A DNA stretch of 64,000 nt from Lobosporangium transversale (taxonomy: Eukaryota > Mortierellomycota > Mortierellomycetes > Mortierellales > Mortierellaceae), in the NCBI RefSeq assembly GCF_002105155.1, contig NW_019029000.1, positions 496,001-560,000 on the forward strand, read 5' to 3'. The notes under the pieces are model-generated. The model saw only the letters and a program-made list of their open reading frames with translations, searched no databases and was not told the DNA's origin. Shown here piece by piece: positions 37,009-47,320 of the stretch; the first letter of the stretch is position 1, and every line of letters starts with the position of its first letter. Both the position numbers and the translations under genes were made by a program.

Positions 37009-38379
37009 TTAAACATAGTTTTGTGCAATTGCTATATCACTTATTGTTGGCGTCGTCGTGGTGGACGCTGTGTTCCTTAAAGCAGGATCATGCCTGAATG
37101 TACAATTCACTCCCTATAAAAAAATATGCAAATAAAAAAAAGAAAGAGAAAGTAAGCAGCTAACACTTGTACATGAATATATAAATATAAAAATATAAAA
37201 ACAGAAAATGGAAATCAAATAGTATTTAGACTTACACTTCTACAATGTCCTTTCAACCAGAAGTTACAGTTCTTTCGTGGTACAAACGACGGGCTATGAG
37301 GATTTATCTTTTGATCCGATCCTTTTTTCTCTTGTTGTTGCCGTTGCTGTTGCTTTCGTTGCGCTTCAGGCTCTGTTGTCAAAGAAGCTGTTCCCAGAGT
37401 GGCCTTCAAGAGTTGCTCAGCTTGCTTTTGTTGTGCAGCCTCCATCTCTTGACTTTGTTTCTCTAAATCCCGTTGAAGCTTCTTATTCGTTTCCTCTACA
37501 TGCTTAACTAATAGGGTTGAAAAGTCTTCCTCCTTGGATATACCAACAAGTTCCGGTCTTGCATCAAAATCCCGGCGTAATTTCTTTTTTCTTAACTCAT
37601 GCTATCCCAGCAGGAATAAAAAAAAAAAAAAAAAAAAAAAAAGATAAGACATATCAATGAGCAGTTCTTGACAATGAACAAAATAAATACAAAAAGAGTA
37701 ACAATCAAAGTAAAAAAAAAGCCACACACAATACCTGGCGTGATGGTGAATGCTCAATCTTTCTTTGTTTTCTAGTCTTTCCCCCCTGATCCTCTGTAGT
37801 ATCAAGACTGGACATTATTGTTGTTCCTGTTTCTGTCTCTATCGCTGTCCCCGTAATCGTTCCTGCCGCTCTTGCTTTTCCTATTGTTTCTGGCTTCCCT
37901 GCAACCTTTTCTGCTGCTTTTCGGTGCTTCCTTCTCCTCTTCTTATTAGCACTCTTTGTAATGCCTGTTCCTGCTTCTGTTGCTGTTTGTGATTCTGTTC
38001 CTGTTGCTGTTGATGATGATGAGGCTGTTTGGATCGGTATGGCTCCATTCTCAATATCTTTAAATGTCTTTAGTTGATGCGAGGGTGATCCTAATTTTGA
38101 TCCTAAGGATGTTGTTGTAACACCAATATCAGCAGAAGCGGTCGCAGCGATTTCGGTGGCAGGGATAGCAGTAATGTTAGCAGTAGTGGTGGTGGTAGTA
38201 GTAGAGGAAGTAAGGGCGGTAGGAGTGTTAGGTGCTGTTAGGGTTGTGGATGTTACAGGTCTGATACGCTTGAACTTCTTTGTTCCCTCTGTGGAAATGG
38301 GTACTGTGACATCAAGTGAAGGTAACACCCTTGTCATAAGTGAGTCAAGTGTAAATTTGCTTCCTGTCGATTGATGCAT
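37009..38379 (-). CDS. CCCH zinc-finger protein
   Basis: Three exons (38379-37735, 37601-37236, 37113-37009) give 371 aa with phase-0 joins. The N-terminal half is Ser/Thr/Ala low complexity with a basic stretch KKRRRKHRKAAEK likely to be a nuclear signal. The middle holds a coiled-coil-like Gln/Glu segment (KKLQRDLEKQSQEMEAAQQ). The C-terminus carries one CX7CX5CX3H finger, CNFWLKGHCRS-GVNCTFRH, split by the last intron, then about 25 residues. Single CCCH fingers typically bind RNA, so an RNA-related nuclear role is plausible but unproven. Gene family below this level is not recognised. Confidence 0.82.
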
Positions 38380-38535
38380 GGTGGTATATAATGTCTTAAG
38401 ACGTGTAAAAAAGCAAGAGAAAGTCGTTTTTTCTTTTTACATGGACTAAAAAAAAAAAAAAAAAAAAAAAAAAAGCAGAAAACCAGGGTTCATTCACAAC
38501 AAAGTGACTGCCATTAAGTGTTTAGTTTAATTTAT

Positions 38536-39705
38536 TTACTTTTGATGAATAAACTCCTGATGTCTTTGTTTTCTCTCTTGCGACCGCAAGTTGATGTGAT
38601 ACTTTCTCATAACCTGATATGGGGAGCGAGTTACTACCAGTTCTGCAATCTTTTTCCAATCCAGTCCATATCTGGCTATTCCTTCATGGAACGCCATGTT
38701 TTCCTCTTCTGCCCATGGTCCTTCTTGCAAGTTCATCAAGGTCTTGTACATCCGATTTCTACATTGCATATCAGTTCGCGATTTCACTTCCTTCGCAACA
38801 CTCTGCCAGTTGACCAAACTAATATTACTGTCCATCTTGAAGTTGGGACTCTTTGGTGAATGCCCCAATTGCTTGTTCACAGCCGCTATGAGCCTGTTGC
38901 TTTCCTCTATAGACCAAAATCCTAACTTGGTATTCGATGAGGGATTAAGAACTTCCCATCGTCTCCTACAACTCGCCGTAGTACGGTCGATTCGCCGTCC
39001 ATTGATAAGTTTATTCACGACGTCTGCCCACCTAATATTCCCACGTTTATCAGTAAACAAACGGACTCTATCACAAAGCATTTGATCTTCTTCCTCAGTC
39101 CAGGATACGGGTATAGGAACGCCACGTTTAAAATCAAGATCTGGGTCGCTGTAATCCTCTTCACTATCAGAGTGGCCTACGGCCGTAACGCTATCCGTTT
39201 CGTTTTCATTTGTTTTTGTCCTTCGACGAAGTATCGATGTCCTGCAATGAATCGCATCCGTCGTCCTGTCGGGGAATCGTTGGAAAAACACGGGCATAGA
39301 TGCCTTTTGCTTTAAGAGCTCCAATATTACTGCATCCTCCCCTGCTGTCCATCGGCCCGCAAGAGTTGAATATCTATCGGATTTTTTACCCTTTCGAGCC
39401 GCTCTTTTCGGCGTTGATGCTACTTTTGCATTTTCAGAGGCGGGGGAATCCGGATTTAGTACTATCTTAGCTTTTGTATTGCCCTCTGCTGAGAGTGATG
39501 ATGGTGAGGTAGGAACATTGGAAAACTGATGTTGTCTGATCATAGGGACATGATTGCCACTGTTCCATTTGAATGCAATCGGACGAAGAAGAATCTTGGA
39601 GAAGGAAGCCGATTTGAAGTGTGAATCAAGTAAAACTCTCGCTGAGTCTTTGAAAGTACTGATAGCAAGACTATGAAGCCGCTGCAATCCGGTAGAACGC
39701 ATCAT
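38536..39705 (-). CDS. Myb/SANT-repeat protein, tandem paralogue 1
   Basis: Single-exon, 389 aa. Four Myb/SANT-like units: 119-161 (WTAGEDAVILELLKQ), 202-253 (WTEEEDQMLCDRVR ending SCRRRWEVL), 264-323 (FWSIEESNRLIAAVNKQL ending CRNRMYKTL) and 330-373 (PWAEEENMAFHEGIARYG, then KIAELVVTRSPYQVMRKY). DNA binding is expected from the family. The first about 60 residues lack acidic residues apart from a few, are rich in Arg, Lys, Ser and Leu and can form an amphipathic helix (MMRSTGLQRLHSLAIS), like a mitochondrial presequence. It lies 3' of, and parallel to, two paralogues with the same layout (39812-40885 and 41086-42171). Confidence 0.88.
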   Translation of the reverse strand: MMRSTGLQRLHSLAISTFKDSARVLLDSHFKSASFSKILLRPIAFKWNSGNHVPMIRQHQFSNVPTSPSSLSAEGNTKAKIVLNPDSPASENAKVASTPKRAARKGKKSDRYSTLAGRWTAGEDAVILELLKQKASMPVFFQRFPDRTTDAIHCRTSILRRRTKTNENETDSVTAVGHSDSEEDYSDPDLDFKRGVPIPVSWTEEEDQMLCDRVRLFTDKRGNIRWADVVNKLINGRRIDRTTASCRRRWEVLNPSSNTKLGFWSIEESNRLIAAVNKQLGHSPKSPNFKMDSNISLVNWQSVAKEVKSRTDMQCRNRMYKTLMNLQEGPWAEEENMAFHEGIARYGLDWKKIAELVVTRSPYQVMRKYHINLRSQERKQRHQEFIHQK

Positions 39706-39811
39706 TCTTTGGTTAGAACTCGCTGTTGAAGTTGGGTTGGTTTAAAAGATTCCTCTTTTCCCTTTTTACTTCATATGTAGTTTGGTGTGACTGCCGACTT
39801 TTATTTTGTAT

Positions 39812-40885
39812 TTATTTATTTAAATGAAAGTACTTCCTTCTTGCTTGGTCAGCACTACGGGTTCCCAACATTTTCGCGATCTCGTCCCAATCTCGTCCAT
39901 ATTTATTGAATCCCTCTTCAAGTGCCTTGAGCTCCTGGTCAGACCAAGGTCCCTCCAATTTTTTCAAAAGAGTTCCATGCGCACGGCGTCTGCATTGAGC
40001 ATTATCTCGCGTTCCAACCTTCTTTGCAATTTCTTTCCAATCGATCGACTGTAAATCTCCTTCCTTTCTAAAGTCGGACAGACCCTGATACTCATTGATA
40101 GCATTTAAAAGTCGATCATCCTCCATTTCTGTCCAACGTTTATAATTCAAGACCAAGCCATTCTCTAGGAAATTCCATCGACTTCTACAAGCACTTGAAG
40201 TGCGTTCCATACGTCTGCCATCGATAACGGTGTTCGCCACATCTGCCCAGTGAATCTCCTTAACTCCTTCCTTTTTAAGGCGATTCACTCTTTCTTTGAG
40301 GCCCTCATCCTCTTCTTTCGTCCAAGGTCTAGGAATCGGAACGTAGAGTCTCATATCCACTTTGCCTTTTTCCAAAAGCTCCTTTTCTCTTGCCTTCTTG
40401 CGAAGCGTGGATAATTTATGGATAACTCCATCTGGTGTCCTGTTAGGGAAATATGCACAGCAATCTGCAGCAGATAGTCTTTGGCTTAGGAGTTGCTCAG
40501 CCAGCTCATTCTCCTCTTTCGTCCAGAGTGTCTTTTTCTTAGCAAACCTCACTGGGTGTTTACCTAGTTTGGCTATCGATCTCGATGATGGTCTCTCTTC
40601 TCGAGAGAGAAAAGCAGCTCTTGAAGAAGTGACAAACTCCTCATCGGTGCTTGGAGGTGATGGTGCTGATTTTTCTTGAGTGTTGGTTGTTGATTGATGA
40701 AACCATCGGACCGTTGACAGATCATTGCTTCCCTTGGTCTTGGTCCATTGGAATGCAGTGCAGGGAACAAGAAACTTGGAGAAGGTGTTTGATCTGATGT
40801 GTGACTCCAACAGAGTTTTCGCTGGACTTCCTAAAGCACTTTTGGCGAGACTATGAAGCCAATGGGATCGTGTAGCAAGCATCAT
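39812..40885 (-). CDS. Myb/SANT-repeat protein, tandem paralogue 2
   Basis: Single-exon, 357 aa from the first of two Met codons (MMLATRSHWLHSLAKS), chosen because the same MM start and LHSL context occur in the neighbours; the frame extends 60 codons upstream without similarity to them. Four Myb/SANT-like units: about 120-163 (WTKEENELAEQLLSQ), 188-240 (WTKEEDEGLKERVN), 250-308 (RWTEMEDDRLLNAINEY) and 313-354 (PWSDQELKALEEGFNKYG). The N-terminus is basic and amphipathic and contains VRWFHQST at 59-66, fitting an Arg-x-Phe-x-x-Ser presequence-processing pattern. Linkers are shorter than in paralogue 1. Confidence 0.88.
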   Translation of the reverse strand: MMLATRSHWLHSLAKSALGSPAKTLLESHIRSNTFSKFLVPCTAFQWTKTKGSNDLSTVRWFHQSTTNTQEKSAPSPPSTDEEFVTSSRAAFLSREERPSSRSIAKLGKHPVRFAKKKTLWTKEENELAEQLLSQRLSAADCCAYFPNRTPDGVIHKLSTLRKKAREKELLEKGKVDMRLYVPIPRPWTKEEDEGLKERVNRLKKEGVKEIHWADVANTVIDGRRMERTSSACRSRWNFLENGLVLNYKRWTEMEDDRLLNAINEYQGLSDFRKEGDLQSIDWKEIAKKVGTRDNAQCRRRAHGTLLKKLEGPWSDQELKALEEGFNKYGRDWDEIAKMLGTRSADQARRKYFHLNK

Positions 40886-41085
40886 TAGAACTGAATCAAA
40901 AGGTAGGATCTTTTTTTTTTTTTTTGTCGTGAACATTCCAAACTTTATCGTGACTGTTGATATTCGTTCGATATTTATTTGAGAAGACGTTTGCCTTAAA
41001 TTATGTGTAGCGATTAAAAGCAGAGCGAACGACACTCCACCATTCCTCCCACTTCTCCTCCTCATTCTTCTTCTCTCCGCTTGCC

Positions 41086-42171
41086 TTATGGATGAAAGTT
41101 ATTAAAGAAACGCGACCTACACTGTGTTTCATTTCGAGTTCCAAGCCTCTCTGCCACCTTCCGCCAATTGATTAAAGGAGGCTTTTCAAGCCTTTTATAG
41201 TCTTCGCTGCTCCCTATAGGCCCCGTTTGCTCAACAATAGCCTCCTTCAGTGCATCCTTCTCTTCCGTAGACCAAGCTCCGATCTTCCGAGTCCTTTGGC
41301 TGCTGAGGAGATTCCATCGTCGTTGACAACTGGTCGACGTCCGTAATAAACGCTTATTATCGATCATTGTGTTGGCCACCTTTGCCCAAGCGATCCTTCC
41401 TCCTTCTTCTTTAAACATCTTGACTCTTTCTCTGAGCAATTGATCCTCCAAAGGGGTCCATTGACTTGAAGCAGAATTGAAATACTTGAAAAGAGTATTA
41501 TTTTTTTTTAGATCTTTCATATGAAGGCGGCTATCCTCGCTACTTTTATGGCCATCGCTTTCCTTGTTACTGCTTCCACTGCCGCTTCCGCTTTGACTTT
41601 GACTTTCACTTTTAATACTAATGTCATTCTGCTTCATATACTCTGCCTTTGCTCTCGTACGATGATGTGACAGCCTGCAAAGGATTGCATCAGTGGTTCT
41701 ATCAGGAAAATATCCGTAACATTCTGATAACTTCCTGCTCTCTTTTAATAGTTTCATTACCAGCTCGTCTTCCGTCTTTGTCCATGGATATCTTGTTCTC
41801 TCAAATCGACTGTAATTTCCACGTTTATATGATCTGTGTGCCAACACTGGTGTTTCCATATCTTTTGAATGCAATGATGATGATGATGATGATGAGGGGA
41901 TAGTAGCAGCAACGGCAGCAGCGGCATCAGTAGTAACAGTAGTTGCAGTTGGCTGGGTAGTAGTAGCATCAGAGGCAGTAACAGCTGATTGATGAAGGTG
42001 CCTGATCAAGAAAACATTGTTGACATCATTCCGCTTCAATAGGATGGAGCGAGAGAGGAGTCTGGAGTAAGAGGCTAAATTGACATGTGATCCAATCAAA
42101 AGTTGGGATGAATTTTTTAGAGTATTCCTGGAGAGTCCTTGAAGCCAATGTAAACGTGTAAGAAGCATCAT
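41086..42171 (-). CDS. Myb/SANT-repeat protein, tandem paralogue 3
   Basis: Single-exon, 361 aa from MMLLTRLHWLQGLSRN. Three Myb/SANT-like units: about 130-172 (WTKTEDELVMKLLKES), 238-290 (WTPLEDQLLRERVK ending CQRRWNLL) and 300-358 (WSTEEKDALKEAI ending CRSRFFNNF). It stops where paralogues 1 and 2 continue into a fourth unit. The linker between units 1 and 2 is expanded by a Ser/Gly/Gln tract, and a poly-Ser/Ala tract precedes unit 1. The presequence-like N-terminus contains IRHLHQSA (56-63), matching Arg-x-Leu-x-x-Ser. Its start codon lies about 4 kb downstream of the PIK1 start, on the same strand. Confidence 0.87.
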   Translation of the reverse strand: MMLLTRLHWLQGLSRNTLKNSSQLLIGSHVNLASYSRLLSRSILLKRNDVNNVFLIRHLHQSAVTASDATTTQPTATTVTTDAAAAVAATIPSSSSSSSLHSKDMETPVLAHRSYKRGNYSRFERTRYPWTKTEDELVMKLLKESRKLSECYGYFPDRTTDAILCRLSHHRTRAKAEYMKQNDISIKSESQSQSGSGSGSSNKESDGHKSSEDSRLHMKDLKKNNTLFKYFNSASSQWTPLEDQLLRERVKMFKEEGGRIAWAKVANTMIDNKRLLRTSTSCQRRWNLLSSQRTRKIGAWSTEEKDALKEAIVEQTGPIGSSEDYKRLEKPPLINWRKVAERLGTRNETQCRSRFFNNFHP

Positions 42172-42353
42172 TCCTTTTTTACGTATTTGGTAAAAAGACG
42201 CGGGAAGGAAACAAATAAAAGAAGAGAAGAATCTGATAATAAAAGTTTCTCCACGCACGTGCATGCTCAATACCTTCAAATTTGTTTTTTTTTATTGCCA
42301 TTTATAAATTTTTTTTCTTCTATTCTTGTGTTCTGATGTTCCTTATTTTTTTA

Positions 42354-45300
42354 TTATAAAATTCCATTCGAATAATATTGGAATGTATCATATAGTCGCG
42401 TAAACACATTGCAACAACTGCTCATGATCAACTTTTCTACAAACTCTTCCGCCTGCACTTCTGTCAAATTCAAGACCAGGCGGTCTCGAACTGCCTGTGC
42501 TGCATTGTCACCATACTGGAAACAAGGTAGTTTAGAATCTTTGGACATCATATCAATTAAAAGCACAATGTTTTCTGTATGCTTTCGAATCGCCATGAAT
42601 GCTTTCTTCAGTAAGACTTTGAACTCTGCAAACTTTTCACTGTTGACGCCTCCAAGTACATCCAAATATTCCTGTGGTAACTTGAACGGTGCCAACTCAA
42701 AGCCCACAGATCCTGGAGAATTCGAGAGCATAAAGCCGAAATCAATATGAATGATGTGTCCTTCTGTGTCTAGCAAGATATTGCCATTGTGGCGATCCCT
42801 GATCTGAAGAACATAGGTGATTACAGAATATGCCGCCAACGATCGCATGAAATTATCCTGAGCCTTAATATATCTCTCACTCGCTGGGTCGCCGAATTTC
42901 TAACAATGCATTGACACATAATATTATTAAAAAACACAAAAAAAAAAAAAGTAGTTGGTCGTAAGTGATCAATCTCCATGCCTCAAAGCTCATAGATCAT
43001 AAGAGGAAAACAAACAATAGGTCCTATACCTGTCGGAAGTAGTCATAGAGTGTAAACACGACCCCAACTTCATTCAGCCTGCGAGCGTATGCGTCCTTTT
43101 TGATCGAGTGAATAGAGATAGTGTTGCGAACCGTCTCAATCAAGCCAGAGTTGTCCGAGGTCACGAGAATGCGCATACTGCCGCAAGGTAAAAAGTAGTA
43201 AAGAAAAGTACTATTCGTAACGCGAAACCTCTTGTTTACAGCATTCTTAATGATAAAAGCGTTAAATGAAAAAAAAAAAAACTTACTATGTAATCCAGAC
43301 ATCCACTTTGGCACGTTCCCAGATCCAGCCCATTTCACGAATCAACTGACATGCCAATTGCTCCTGTCGCAGATCTGCGCCTTGTTTCACAATCACAGAC
43401 AATAGTTGCCACGAAGGCAAATGGCCGTACGGAGAATTCGCGCGAATACGATTCATTTTAGTTTCCCAGTCTTCAGCAAAGACAGCCGCTATTGAATCAT
43501 ATAGATTGGTGTTAGACATTTTCGCTCAGAAAAACCTTTGTATCAGTATGAATGATACTAGTTGATGCTGCCTTACCGCTCGGATCATCAGAGGTGACGT
43601 TCGCCATAATTTTGCGCTCATCCTCCAGCATCTCGCTTCCAGCACCTTCCCCACCTCCCCCTCCAACACCACTACTGACGCCCTCAAGTTTCATCCTTTG
43701 CATCCTTTGTTCCTCCAATGCCATCATTTCTTTGATTATTTTCGCACGAATGTCTTCCACAGAAGTAGCTTTAGCTTTGATACTCGACCGTGATTGTGAA
43801 TTACTCCTTGAAGTGCCATTTGGGCCTGCACCAGGCTGTTGTGCTGCCTGTTGTTGACTCAGTTGAGCCAACATCACAGCAGCAGTCCTCATCTTTTCTG
43901 CAAAGTCGTCGGCACTGTTGGATGCTCGCCGCCTCAAGACTGTTTGGAGGTAAGCTTCGTTTGATCGCGAGTGGGTTACTGGACGACCAGAACCTGCTGA
44001 TGGAGCAGGACTCTTCATCCTTCCAGTAGAATCGGTGGATATTATAGGGCTGCTTGGTACCGGCGACCCAGGTGGGGAGATAGCCAGATCTGCAAGTGAT
44101 CCCACAGGCGGTCGTGATACCGCTTCCGCAGTCGGCTGCCCATTTGTAGTGCTAGATGAGGTTGTAGCTTCTTCCACTGTTGGCCCAAAACTGTCTTTAT
44201 TTGCTCCCTCACTGCTTTCATTTGTGGGGATTGCATCCTCGAGTTTAATAGCCCCATCCTCGCTAATTTCTACTTCCTTTGTACGAGCCTTCTCCTCCTG
44301 GGGATCAACGCCTTCATCCTCAGACTCATGAAGATCTCTACGTTGGGCTCGAATCTCTTCCACACTCATATCAGTCTCCAAAATCTCTACTTGTAGCAGA
44401 TATGGCACCTAAACCATTAGAGAAGTAATTGTATATTAGCAGCTTTTTTTTTACTATTTTCTAAAAACTTTCTTTTTAATTTCTGATCTCCAAAGAAGAT
44501 TCCAGTCTCCATGATACTTACGCGGTCAGCAGAATTCAGAACAACAGCATCCTGAGGTGGTATACGGACAACGCGGTGATGTGATGGTTTTTCGACTGTG
44601 GCCTTGCACCAAAGAGGAATGCAAATCTCAGCCGGTAAGTTGTGGTTCAACAATGTGAGTTCTGCCCGAAGGGCGCTTAAACGCGCTGGTTTAGGCACGA
44701 TCACAAGTCTGGTTGCAATATCAACTAATGCCAATAAGAACTGCATTTCTGAGTGAAAGTATGAGCGCCGTGCCAATTCCAGAGATGCCGCTGAAGATCG
44801 TCCATCAATTGAATCATGATCAGAGAATTTCAGACTGACAGGTGAAGAAGGAGCTGTGTCGTGGCTATGGCGTGGGCTCGAGAATCGATCACGTCGCAGT
44901 CTGAATGCTTGACCCCCTCGGAGGTCTTCAAGTGATGGCGAGGAAACAAAATGGTTGCGCTGAATGCTCTGTGCAGTAATGTTCATTCCTGGGACTGAAG
45001 CATGAGGGGATCCAGGCTCTCCTGTTGCTGATTTAGGTGAAATAGCTACATCAGCATCGTTCTTGACAACGTGGCCTCCAGCGGGCGTGGACCGGCCACG
45101 TTCGTGTGAAGCCACATTGTTAGTGGGATTAGTTGGTTGTTGAGACTCTGTCTGATTCCCTGGTTGATGTTGCTGTAATTGTTGCGGTTGAACTTGACTA
45201 TCCCCTGCGCCATTGTCATCAACGGTATCGGATACACTGAACGCTCTTGGTCGTCGTCCTTGAGCCAAAGCCAATTGACCAGGACTCTTGGTCATCAGAG

Positions 45301-46271
45301 GCTGACCGAATGCTGCCAACATGACGCCCATACCCACCATGGCAGAAAACGCATTCTCTTTGACTTTGGAGATGCTGTTCTTGCCATAAACATCTTCGTA
45401 CTCTTCTGATGTTTCGGTTGCAAAGACAATTGCCTGACACTTGTTGAAGACACGTTTACACAATTTGAACGATGGTGTATTGGGTGATGCTGCAAGATCT
45501 GACGTGTAAGCTTGGAGGTACCATAGCGTCTATCGGTAAGATGCATGTGTAGTGAATGAGGAAGTTGAAGGATCAGTAAGCATACTGCTATCCAAGAACA
45601 ATGAAAAATCTCCATTGATGTAGTCGACAGATCAAATCCATGACAATGCATCCTTTGATAATTCGATCTAACTTCAGTAAAAGAGTCCTCGAAGAAAGAT
45701 GATGAAGCGTATACAATACGCCAAAGTTACGTGTATTCAGGTGCTATTATTTAGATCGCAATAGGATCAAAGATCAAGCTTAAGTGATCCTATCTCTCCG
45801 GTCTTTCTCTTTATACGATCAACGGGAGCGTGATTTCTATTTTTTTGTTCCGCTGAATATATCTCTGCGTTTTGCATGTCTGCAATATGTTTTTTTTTTT
45901 TTTTTTGCTCTTACAAGGATGGCCATGTGAGAAGATATCTGACATCTATCCAGAATGAAATTTTCCAGCGCGACTGACTCTGATGGCCGGCTGATCAACA
46001 GATGACTGACAAGCAATAAAAAGATGGAGAGCGATCAGTTTTTTTTTGTTCTTCTTCAGGGCAAAGGTACCAACAAAAAAGAATAATCTTACACCAATTG
46101 TGGTAGGAAAAACTCGACTTCCTCCAAAGGAAACCTTTTGAGCTCATTACAGAGGTAATGTTGTATACCAACTGCATCTGGGTATTTATAAAGGTACGAC
46201 ACAGCAATCCAAGCATTAAAGAACTCCGACTTGAACAACCGGAGTAACAACGAATTGCCTGAATTCATCAT
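42354..46271 (-). CDS. PIK1: Phosphatidylinositol 4-kinase, Pik1/PI4K-beta type
   Basis: Makes phosphatidylinositol 4-phosphate at the Golgi (and nucleus in yeast), where ARF-type GTPases and frequenin regulate the family. Seven exons: 46271-46093, 46005-45915, 45529-44522, 44408-43577, 43488-43287, 43177-43030, 42899-42354; every phase matches, giving 1001 aa. The N-terminal lipid-kinase-unique helical region includes FFLPQLV, ESVALENFILDRC and TLWYLQAY. A long Ser/Pro/Gln-rich linker follows, then VPYLLQVEILE, SPYGHLPSWQLLSVIVK, GADLRQEQLACQLI and ILVTSDNSGLIETV. Catalytic DRHNGN is at about 855-860 and the DFG of HIDFGF at about 873-875. The second exon (91 bp) is not visible as a long frame and was placed by phase and family conservation. 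Confidence 0.94.
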
Positions 46272-47320
46272 CTTGAGTGAAATATTAAGCGAAGGGAAAA
46301 AAGAAGGATGAAATGCTGACCAACTTGACAAAGTAAAATAAAATATGATAAAATTAAAAATAAGAATTGAAGTGCCCTGTGTTACGTTTTTTTTTTTTTT
46401 TTTGCTTCTGCAAGAAACGCAAGAAGGAAAAAAAAAAAAAAAAAAAAAAAAGAGAGAGAGAACGAGAGCCGTCTTTTCTTGTTTAGATGATGAATTTAGA
46501 AGTGACAAGAGGGAAAGTAATGAACATAAAAGCTGGTTTAACTTTTTAGTGTGATTGTTTGACACATGGAACGTTCCCAGAAGGAACAGACGTGAGATGA
46601 AGATGAAAAGAAGACTGTGTGTAGGAGAAAGAAAAGAGAGATCTACTCATGTTCAAATAACCCATTTTAATGACACGTTTCTTCCCCCAGCAGAAAAATA
46701 TAAAAAAAAAAAGCCAAATCGGCACTCAACAGCCCAGCCAGACATCATTGGAGTCTTCTTTGCAACACTCGACGCGCACATGCCCATTATTCATTGCATG
46801 TTCCTTTAAATCTCATCGGAGAAGAAAAATAAAATTGTTTATTTTATTGTTTTCCTGTTCGGAAGTGAGCCAAACTGAAAAGTTCTATTCAGCGTAATGG
46901 GAAGCCATGGGAATGGTTCACGAGAGAGAGAAAAAAAAAAAAAAAAAAAAAAAGAACGTGTCAGGACAGTAAGAAGCCAAAATCTCAATCATTAAAAAAA
47001 ACAAAGACGCTGGAATTCAATGTTTTGTTGGGGTCAGTAGACAGAATAACGCTGAGCTGGTGATCAAGCAACTAAGCAGCGATGCGTTTCTTTGAATTTT
47101 TTTAAACATTCATCAAGCGCAATTACTACTTTATCCCCATGTTAATCATTTAAGCATGATGTCTAAAGATGAAAGCCCATGAAACTCATTGGGGTGCTGT
47201 GGCGAGAGGCATGCCACATGTCACATCTTTGGAAACCCACTTAAAATGTAGTCAGGACTTGATGTGCAGCACAACACAGATATCAATGATGTAATCAATA
47301 AATTAGCAGCCACTTTCAAT
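46272..47320. other. Intergenic region
   Basis: Upstream of PIK1, with T and A runs at 46388-46403 and 46430-46451 and an A run at 46931-46953. No gene recognised. Confidence 0.5.

Noticed and set aside
45295-45651. Frame upstream of PIK1 exon 3 considered as the preceding exon
   Set aside because: It lacks family motifs and phase; the 91-bp exon at 46005-45915 (ESVALENFILDRC) fits both phase and family.
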